A DNA stretch of 64,000 nt, from NCBI GenBank assembly GCA_026874595.1, contig CM049319.1, positions 37,829,473 through 37,893,472 of the forward strand, read 5' to 3'. Source of the stretch: Sipunculus nudus (taxonomy: Eukaryota; Annelida; Sipuncula; Golfingiida; Sipunculidae). The notes beneath the pieces are model-generated. The model saw only the letters and a list, made by a program, of their open reading frames with translations. It was not told where the DNA came from and ran no database searches. Numbering within the stretch: position 1 is the first letter of the stretch; the number at the start of each line of letters is the position of its first letter. Of the stretch, positions 56,231 to 64,000 are shown piece by piece. Position numbers and translations under genes: made by a program.

Positions 56231-58879
56231 GAGTTGAATTCAGAGGTCGAGTGGGGATATTTAAATCTACTGTTGAGAAATGGTCGTAGTTGTTAAAGTT
56301 AGAGTTAATTTTTGTTAATAACCTGCGACGTCGCAAAAGCTTAAAAAAATTAACCCTCAGCCGTTTGTTAACTGCTTGCCACTATAGCGTACTCCGTCTC
56401 GCGCTTCGCGCGGACAACGTGGAGTCACTGGATTATTTGGAAACCCTGACCCTTGAAATACACCAAATATACAGATAACTGTTATCTGTGTGCATACAAA
56501 TGCCTCGAGGCGCAACACAACGTCTGTGTATGACGTAGGCAGGACATGTGGTCTAAACAAGGAGAGGGAGGAATCATGAAGGATACGAGCAAGTTGAATC
56601 GCGTGAAGAGAGTATAAATTATACATTATTACGGGCTGAGATATAAGTGAAAAGGCTATGGGATCCAACTAACGTACAGAGGAGTATAATTGATCCATTA
56701 TTATAACACTTAACATGTATCCATTGTGGATAAAGGAGCCCTGACCGGTGGGTACTGATTTTAAAGTCGTATCCTCATTTTAAAAGTTATTGTCCCCGCA
56801 GTGACATAGGAGATAATATAATATATAATTTTTATTTTACATATAATTTTGAATAATATTTCCTGGTTTTTTTTTTTACTGACTTGCGCGGAGGTTAGAC
56901 TGAGCACAGCCGAACTGCCTTCGGGAATGACCGGAATGCGCGTATCGTGGTCACTCAACCTCAAACACTAAGGACTATTGTTCATATCGGGTATACCGGG
57001 TTTATTAGCTAGTTTAAGAAAATGCTAACTGGTATATAATCATTTTATATTGTCTTTTTCCACTTGCTTTATATATGTTTAGAACTAAACAGAGAATCTT
57101 AAAAACAGTAGCATTTACATGCTACTATGACGACTTAAATGTTAAGAATAATATAAAAATAAATATCGTAAAAAATTTGTATCAATAATAAGATATGTTA
57201 TTGAATATCTATGGCTGCTTCGTCGATTGCATGCATGAATGAAAGTCCCAGGTGTCTGAAACCATTAAAGTCATATGCAAATATGATGACTGTATAATAG
57301 TGACATATAGCTATAATAATAATTTGGTATTTGACTGTCATTGCATTCAAGAGTTAAACCATTTATTAGATACTAGTTAATTCATATATCATCTGGCAGG
57401 TTTGATGATATACCATGCACTTGTTTCACCTTAATGATTCGTCCACCCGTATGTTGTTTATGTACGATTTGTGTTTATTTGAGTTAAACAATCCTCATAG
57501 AAACTGTTAAAATCTTCAGATACAAACCTTGGTGCTCTTATTTATAGCTGTAGAGCTGTTATAACGATTTATATAACTCGGACATCAGTTTTCGAAATAG
57601 GGAATTATTTTGTGTCATTGTAATTCTTAACTTTTTCCCTTTAGCTGTTCAAATACCTGTATCATTCATTTAGGGTGGAAGACCTTTTCGTTCTCGATAA
57701 TTTACATGTTCATATATATTGACACAATGGCCAAGCAAGGTATATTATAAATATTTACATGAAAGGATAGGATTCGTCAGCTGTTTTTATCAATTAAATC
57801 CTTGTGAAAACAGTATTGATGTCTATAATTAGGAAATAAAAAAGGGTATATAATTAGTCAGCGACGCATACATATATAGGAGGAGATGAACATTGGCATC
57901 TGTGTCCTTAATTGCCACCATATAACATGGTGAGATCTTGGCATATTGTGATGGAGCGTATACTTCGAGCTAGGATTAGTACTAAATTAATAATCTGCCG
58001 TCTCAAGTAATCACAAACAGAAGTTGTATAGACATATACGGTATACACGTGCTACCTCCTATATTCAGTATTTTGCAACATTCATCTTTGGTGTGTAACT
58101 TTGATGTTCACCGTAATGTGTGTACTGTGATGTTTTAAAGGAAACTGGTATATTAAGCGTCCAACTTTAAAGTTCAACCATAAATAAATGCTTTGTTACC
58201 ATTCAAATTTCACAGTGGTAGATGATTCTAAAAAAAAAGAATATTTTTAACACATACAGTTTCAATAACATGAATATAAATGGCAAACCACACTGACATG
58301 CGTGCCATGCATCAACGTCAAATCTGGTAAAAAATCCCTACACTTTATTTATCTCTTTATCTGCAGATCTGACAGGCACATCCTCCAAATGCTTGCCAAT
58401 GATATGTGTTTGGAAATATACAAAAGTTGCATTACGAAAATGGGGATGGTTCCTTCTACCGATTTTTTTAAATGGTTTATTTAGTAAATATAGGTATAGT
58501 ACATATTAGAGGTTAGGGGGTTCCGTGTACCCCACACTAAATTTATGGGACCACCTTTTAACGTTCCCAACGTGTTTTTTTTTCAAACATTTGGATAGTA
58601 AGAAAATAAAGAAAAGGTCCTGAAATAAACAACAGTAGCTGTTTCTGTACACATCCAAGGATTTTAGATTCCTGATGTATTTAAATGCCTTCTTTCAGCA
58701 AATAAAAAATAGGGAAATTAAAACTATATCCTTAAAAGAGCATCTGTTAAAATCGTGTACATTGTAACAGGTGCTCTTTTTATTATGTGACATGGGCGTA
58801 ACTCCTGTTATTGCGCTCGTGTCTGGCTACGTATTACATTCTATGTTTCATCCGTATTGGTTGAACTCTCGTTGTCATG
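56231..58879. other. No gene recognised
   Basis: AT-rich; only short open frames without motifs. Confidence 0.55.
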
Positions 58880-59540
58880 TAAGCTTTGGGTTTTCACGCC
58901 TGGTCTTGGGTCACGTGATGACCCTAGTGTGGGGAGATACACGGCAATGTCCTTCTGATAATTCCTGAAACGTGTGTTGTGAAAGATCTTATGGATTGGC
59001 TTGGGGTGTGAAGGTATACAAGGGGCTGTGTTTAGGCAGGGGGCAGAGAGCAGAGAAGATTTCAGCGGACGCAGAAGCGTGTGTCAGATTCTAGGACCTT
59101 ATCCGACGAATGCGGCAATTATACATTTTCAAAGACTTTCTCCTGGATTTTATGCATTTGGACTTCAGTTTACTTTCTGGATTTGCAAGAGCTTTACACT
59201 GGACTGGCATTCTCCGAGAGTTTACATTTAAAGGACTTATCGTTGTGATGGTGTTGGTATCCAGGTACTGTGCACATGCATTATTTTCTCTGTGATTGTA
59301 TGCCTTGTTGCTATACCGCTGTTTTACTGTATAATTGTATTGATTGAGTGTATTGTATTGTTAGGGTTGTTTAAAGAATAAAATATAGTTATTTGTTAAC
59401 AAAAAAACACTGACTTCTTTATTCATTCCCCTAGACATTTCCCGCTGCCTATAGTGTTACAAAATCAGATTTTTTACCACCGTTACAGAATTTGTGTTCA
59501 TCACGCATATGTGATCTGTTGATATTAGGTTCCGTAACAA
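58880..59540 (-). mobile_element. LTR-like dispersed repeat, copy 2 (inverse)
   Basis: Inverse copy of 29006-29705. The plus strand ends TATTAGGTTCCGTAACAA at about 59523-59540; ACTGACTTCTTTATTCATTC, AGTTATTTGTTAAC and GTTAGGGTTGTTTAAAGAAT match copy 1 in reverse. Homology extends to GGGGCTGTGTTTA (near 59020) and perhaps to 58880. Confidence 0.6.
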
Positions 59541-60011
59541 CATGTAACCATTAAGATATAATTAAAGAGCCTGCTTTAACATTATACAGTGGGCATATTG
59601 GCTACCATCTCGGATATAACAGGGCAACTCTTCTTTTTCGTATTATTTTAATTCCAATGACAGTTTAGGGAACCCTGAAAAATTGGTTTCCTCGAGTTTT
59701 GGGTGCTGGCATTTGGGTATGTACTGTTTCTCAATCTTATCGACAAATTCCCTGAAGTAAAGCATGAACTGATCCATGGATCAGTTGCCATATTCATATG
59801 GGTGCCTGAAGAGCTTGTAATGGCGATCAATGCCACCGAATGTTCATATTTGAACTAAAATATAATGGTTCAATAAATCAATTATATTTTATGACTAAAA
59901 TATTGTGATAGAAATCGCCTTTTTCGTTATTGTGATAGCTATTTTTAGAGTCATTTTGAATGTTTCAATATGCTTTTTAACTTATGCAATAGGTCCATCC
60001 ACGGCCTTCTG
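59541..60011. other. No gene recognised
   Basis: Spacer with short motif-free open frames. Confidence 0.5.
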
Positions 60012-60200
60012 CAGAAGCGGATCAAGAGGAGGGGTCCAGGGGGTTCGGAACCCCCCCCCCCCTTTTTTTTTTTAGCCGCCGCAACCCTCTTCGAGACATG
60101 GGAACCTTTCTTAAGGTTTTATCATCAGTCCTCCTAAGTTGGACCAATTCTTTTCCAAAATCGTGGATTCCCCCCCCCCCCCCATCCCCAGTTGTTCTGA
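60012..60200 (+). mobile_element. hAT-like MITE (family 1) copy
   Basis: Starts CAGAAGCGGATCAAGAGGAG, contains GGGGGTTCGGAACCCCC, a C-run and T-run, AGCCGCCGCAACC, and a decayed 3' end (TTTTCCAAAATCGTGGATTC, then a C-run and CCAG). It aligns well with 815-1006 and 1574-1783. Confidence 0.65.
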
Positions 60201-60589
60201 TATATATACACCAATCGCTACCAAAACAACATTTTTATAAGCAAACATCTGTTATTTATGGGCCATAGTTCGTGCATTTTACAAAATGCGGCCATTTTTT
60301 TTTTGTTTCGTATAAATTGTGTCAAGGACGCTTTTGGGAATACATATAGAATTCCCTTTTACTCCGCTTCCATATGTCTTGATTCAGGCAAGTGAAAACA
60401 TTACTGTGTAAACAAAAACACAATTTTAAATTTTGCTTTTCATACATATAAGTGTAAGAAATTATGAACATTATTATAACGTGGCTTATGCACAATGCCT
60501 TTGACACAAAACATTTCTCTAAAGCCAAAGGTTACCGAATATACATTGGTTTTAGTGATGGAAAAAGACTCAACCCGTTGAGGTCCATT

Positions 60590-60910
60590 TTTTCGGCTTG
60601 ACCATGAAAATGACCTTGAAAATGACCTTAAAGTTTAAAATGTAGGAAGTTATCCTCCTACACTTTTTCCATCAGTGTTTGATTGGTTAATCTAGCATAG
60701 AGGCCTGAAATTAATAAGTAAAAAAGAATCGAACTTGGCTGACCCATAGTTTGACCTTGGAAATGACCTTGAAATTCAAAATTTCAGGTGGCATCCACCC
60801 TCATTTTTTCTTTTCACTTTATGGCCGATTGATCGAGTATGGATGCCTGCTATTAACAAGCAATGCCCTTAAAAGTGAAGAAAAAATCAACCTTGGCTGG
60901 CCCGCTTTAA
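60590..60910. repeat. Degenerate 140-150-bp tandem repeat with TGACCTTGA motifs
   Basis: TTGACC...AAATGACCTT(G/A)AA blocks at 60599-60633 and 60751-60773, each followed by a 'cctacac/ccaccctcattttt' segment, GATTG(G/A)T, and a 'tt(a)acaagtaa/caat..aaaag' segment with AACTTGGCTG(A/G)CCC (60733, 60893). About two and a half units. Confidence 0.6.
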
Positions 60911-61009
60911 CTGTGCCAACCGATTCTATATGCCGTACTTCAGCGGAGCGGAGCCCCCCCCCCCCCCCCCCCTTGGATCCTGGAGTTCTGTGAGCTGCAT
61001 CGGCTATCC

Positions 61010-61225
61010 ACAATCCGCTAATTTGTGACCTACTCCGCCATATCGAAAACAGCGCGTTTGGCTTTGAACGCCATAACTCGCTTCGGCCGTCAACACTTGT
61101 GAGCCCAGCGACTGGTCACGTGCCTGCACTGCAAGGTGGCTTACTTTACCCGCAGGATTGTTAATGTTTCTTGCAAAACTATCCACCCCATGTGCACAAG
61201 TGAAACGTTCTGCTCTCCCGGCCAT
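61010..61225 (-). pseudogene. Gag-like zinc-knuckle fragment
   Basis: The minus strand reads GKVSHLAVQARDQSLGSQVL, then CFRYGGVGHKLADCG near 61010-61055: a CCHC knuckle in which the second Cys is Tyr. Similar 'CFRC...GHKLADC' knuckles occur in Gypsy gag proteins. A small remnant; no neighbouring pol. Confidence 0.45.
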
Positions 61226-61617
61226 TTCACTAATGGATCTTCTCTGCTTCTACTTTAAGAAAACTACTTACTTTTACCGCAGATTTTCTCAAAATCTATT
61301 TCGATTTAGTTTGCCGATTTTCCGTGTCACATTAACGGACGCGCACGTTCCCCATTTTTGGTTATCGTTCAAGATGGCGATCTGCTACTGAGCTTGCTAC
61401 AGCATGAAAACCAAAAGGAAATACTTGTTCGATTTGTGGCTTGTCGGAAGATAAATGCTATTGCAGAATCTTGATTAAATCTTGTTTTGCGAATTAAGCC
61501 TTGAGAAAAGAGAGGGAATATTGGCATACAATTCTGATGTATGCGAACTAAGAGAGGTATGAACCGTCCTTCGTCAATTTTACCAGGATATTTCCGCACA
61601 TCTTCAGTCATCTGCTT

Positions 61618-62170
61618 AAAGCTTCGGTCACAACCTTCTGCGGTCACCGCACACCGTAGAGTACCGCAGTGTTTTCGAAACCGCAGGTATACTTAAGCTT
61701 CGGTCACAACCTGCTGCGGCCACCGCGCACCGTAGATCACCGTTCGGTTTTTGAAACCGCAAGAATACTTATGCGGCCGAGGCGCGGGAACGGCGTCTAC
61801 CTCATTCTTCGCACGGTCAAGTAAGCTAACCCTGCGGACGCCGCAAGCCAGCCTTGCGGAAGCCGCAAAGACCCCTTGCGACAGCCGCAGGTACACCGTA
61901 CGTCTCTTGGGTAGCCGAGTAGGCATTAAAAATCGCACGGGCATCCTACGACATCCGTACGTCTACTGTACGGTGCCCGTACGGAGCCCGTAGGTGGCTG
62001 CCTGACGCACGGCCGCCGCATCAACTTAAGCGCTTGCGCTAATGTCAGTTACGGTCGTTGCGGAGTCCCTGCGGCCTTTGAAAAACGCACGGTTGCCGTG
62101 CGTCTACCGCACGGAATAGCCCAAAACACTCGCCGTACGGCGACCGTATCCCGGTTGTGACCGAGGCTTT
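61618..62170. mobile_element. CpG-rich TIR element, 553 bp
   Basis: Left end AAAGCTTCGGTCACAACC (61618-61635) and right end GGTTGTGACCGAGGCTTT (62153-62170) are inverted repeats with 17 of 18 identity. A second left end (AAGCTTCGGTCACAACC) lies at 61695-61711, so the first 77 bp are duplicated in tandem. The interior is full of CCGCA, CCGTACGG and CGCACGG words and is far more GC- and CpG-rich than its surroundings. No ORF of note; a non-autonomous DNA transposon is likely. No clear target duplication. Confidence 0.75.
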
Positions 62171-62429
62171 AGTAAAACCCTACATCAAGCATCAGGATAT
62201 CAGATACCCGCGGGCCATTTCACCAGGCACGAGGCTTGCTATAACACACATGGTTTGGGCAATAAGTAATCATCAAACTCAAATTTAGAAATGATATTCT
62301 ACGTGCACGTTTGTGTGATTTTCAGGATATCTTGTTTCTAGGAATTAAAGGAAATGATTTGTATTCTTCTTCCCTGTGTAAATCAGCTTAAACTTTATCA
62401 GTCTTTCTCATTTGACTGCTAAACATCAA

Positions 62430-62430
<1 letters not shown>

Positions 62431-62505
<75 letters not shown>

Positions 62506-62535
62506 ATGTATGTGTATATATATATATATATATAT
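62431..62535. repeat. (TA)n microsatellite
   Basis: Long TA tract with a few interruptions. Confidence 0.95.
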
Positions 62536-62544
62536 AGTCTGTTG

Positions 62545-62765
62545 ACATATTTAAAATATATTACAATTGAGTATAAGGTTTAAAAGAGTGAGATGTCATG
62601 CTTCCAGTATATTTAAATTTTAAAACATTTTTAGATATATAATATTTCATAGAAATGGAACCAAAGTGTATAAATCTAATTATCAATACACGGTTACATT
62701 GACCATGCGTCTTGTTAAAAAGTGGGGGGCATATACCCCCTCCCGGCCTGTACTGACGCCCCTTG
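62545..62765 (+). mobile_element. hAT-like MITE (family 2), 5'-truncated copy
   Basis: AATATTTCATAGAAATGGAA, CCAAAGTGTATAAATC and GACCATGCGTCTTGTTAAAAA match the 8040-8165 copy (AATATTTCAT...GAACCAAAGTC; GACCATCCACCTGGACAAAAA). The right end is AAAGTGGGGGGCATATACCC to TACTGACGCCCCTTG (62765). The left end is lost, probably beside the TA tract. Confidence 0.6.
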
Positions 62766-62893
62766 GAAGTGATCAGGTCCAAAGGAAATTAATTTACAAT
62801 GATGGATAGAGAGTACGGCAGATATACCATCACAGAATGTACACTCTTGCCCAACCAAAATAAACAAAAATAGGCCGACTTTGTCGCACGTAT

Positions 62894-63096
62894 CGGCTCA
62901 CTACACGATCTCGATAATCGCCCGATAAAATCGGCCGATTTTCTTTGACAGTGCCAGACTACTGGCGACGCCGATTTTTCAAGACGACGCCGACAAACCG
63001 CGTCGCTTGTGGTGTCACAATACACGACAATGTACCCCCATCGGTATATGATCGGCCGATCCTATGAATTGGCCGATTAAATCGGTAAGTGAGCCG
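62894..63096. mobile_element. Short TIR element with ATCGGCCGAT palindromes
   Basis: Left CGGCTCACTACACGAT (62894-62909) and right ATCGGTAAGTGAGCCG (63081-63096) are inverted repeats at 13 of 16 positions. Inside are the perfect palindromes AAAATCGGCCGATTTT (62927-62942) and GATCGGCCGATC (63050-63061). CpG-rich, no ORF. Likely a MITE of unknown superfamily. Confidence 0.55.
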
Positions 63097-64000
63097 CCGG
63101 CTTTACTATAATCGATTCATCAAAAGGCGACAACTTTACTGCTGGAAATTGAACACGTGCAGCCACATCTGCTGCTTGCTAACGCGACGTGACCCCAACT
63201 TCGCTAACTCTACCCCGTTAACATGGGCCCTATCACGATCAAACTATCGTTCTTGCGGGACATTATCTTCTAGACCATGGGCCAGTAAGTGACCCCCCCC
63301 CTTCTATAGGGAATTTTCGTGACCACCTATAGTTTTCTTCCTTGAGTTGCCCTTTACTCAAAAGGTAAAGGACACCTTAAAATGGCCAGCTAGTGGATCC
63401 ATGAAAATTTCCTGAGCACTGTACTACGGGCCGGCGGGCCGGCGCTGGTCGCAAACGCTGCACTGTAGGCTTTTCCGGCCCATGGCCATGGCAGTTTATT
63501 GTGAAAACTATTTCATATTTTAGAGGTATTGGGTAATATTTATGCACATAGCTTCTTGTTGTTCTCATGTATATGATCATATTTATTATAAGGGAATTGT
63601 GATTGTTTCTACAAGATACAGATATCTTGAGATTTTCGAAAGGCTAAGAAGCAAAAGACACTGTGCAGACGGTATTTCTGAAAATATTTGACTTGCTTGT
63701 CCATAATCGTTTATTGTGATTTATCTTGCATAATTTGGAAAACTAATGTAAAATGCGCATATGCTTTTTTGTGCTGAAAGATGTTTTAATCATATCCAGA
63801 CCCAAGGATATGCGTAAATTCTAAAATTCGCCTTTGGAAACCATAATATTAGGTAAATCTGTTGGGGTTTTTCACACCCGAGCCTACTTGCTCATCAGGC
63901 CTGAGCTTATCCCGGTTTTGGTAGCCTGAAGCGACTTAGAAATTATTAAAGGGCACCCAAAGGAAGAAAACAAGGGGTCGCGAAATTTCCCGGGGGGGGG
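63097..64000. other. No gene recognised
   Basis: Contains GGGCCGGCGGGCCGGCGC (63427-63444), a short GC-rich palindromic patch, and nothing coding that I can support. Ends in a G-run at 63993-64000. Confidence 0.5.

Overview
The window is eukaryotic nuclear DNA. It has spliced gene structure, AT-rich intergenic sequence full of (TA)n microsatellites, and many decayed retrotransposons and small TIR transposons. The mix of CARD-NACHT-LRR gene, CR1/L2-, jockey- and Tx1/L1-type LINEs, Ty3/Gypsy remnants and hAT-type MITEs suggests a lophotrochozoan, most likely a mollusc such as a bivalve. That placement is inferred from style; no marker gene here fixes the species.

Layout. 1-8.6 kb: graveyard of mobile elements (a Gypsy gag/protease remnant split by a MITE, a LINE RT fragment, a second LINE inserted into a 276-bp tandem repeat, a jockey-like LINE, a hairpin cluster and a hAT-type MITE with 8-bp target duplication). 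8.7-18.03 kb: a satellite of 45-bp monomers, very homogeneous to 15.0 kb and diverged with higher-order structure after that. 18.87-23.84 kb: the one convincing host gene, a six-exon CARD-NACHT-LRR receptor whose exons join in frame to 874 codons plus stop. 24-31 kb: mostly empty DNA with a Gypsy gag on the minus strand, an LTR-like repeat and short tandem repeats. 31.0-31.7 kb: the N-terminal half of a PNMA-like Gypsy gag. 32.3-36.4 kb: a decayed Tx1/L1-type LINE on the minus strand. 36.5-39.1 kb: old dispersed and tandem repeats, two copies carrying paired TGACGTCA palindromes. 41.7-45.45 kb: Gypsy gag C-terminal part, protease, RT and integrase tail, interrupted by a second hAT-type MITE. 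49.9-51.8 kb: a 5'-truncated L1-type insertion with perfect 11-bp target-site duplication. 53.4-55.8 kb: a LINE fragment and an 11-copy CTGT-rich tandem array. 56.2 kb: a degenerate tRNA-like sequence. 58.9-64 kb: a second inverted copy of the LTR-like repeat, MITEs and two CpG-rich TIR elements.

Only the NLR gene looks functional. The rest is repeat biology. The most unusual signal is the 45-bp satellite: its period is a multiple of three, so four of six frames are open, and one plus-strand frame runs about 2,137 codons without a stop although it has no ATG, CTG or TTG. No operon, CRISPR array or prokaryotic system is present.
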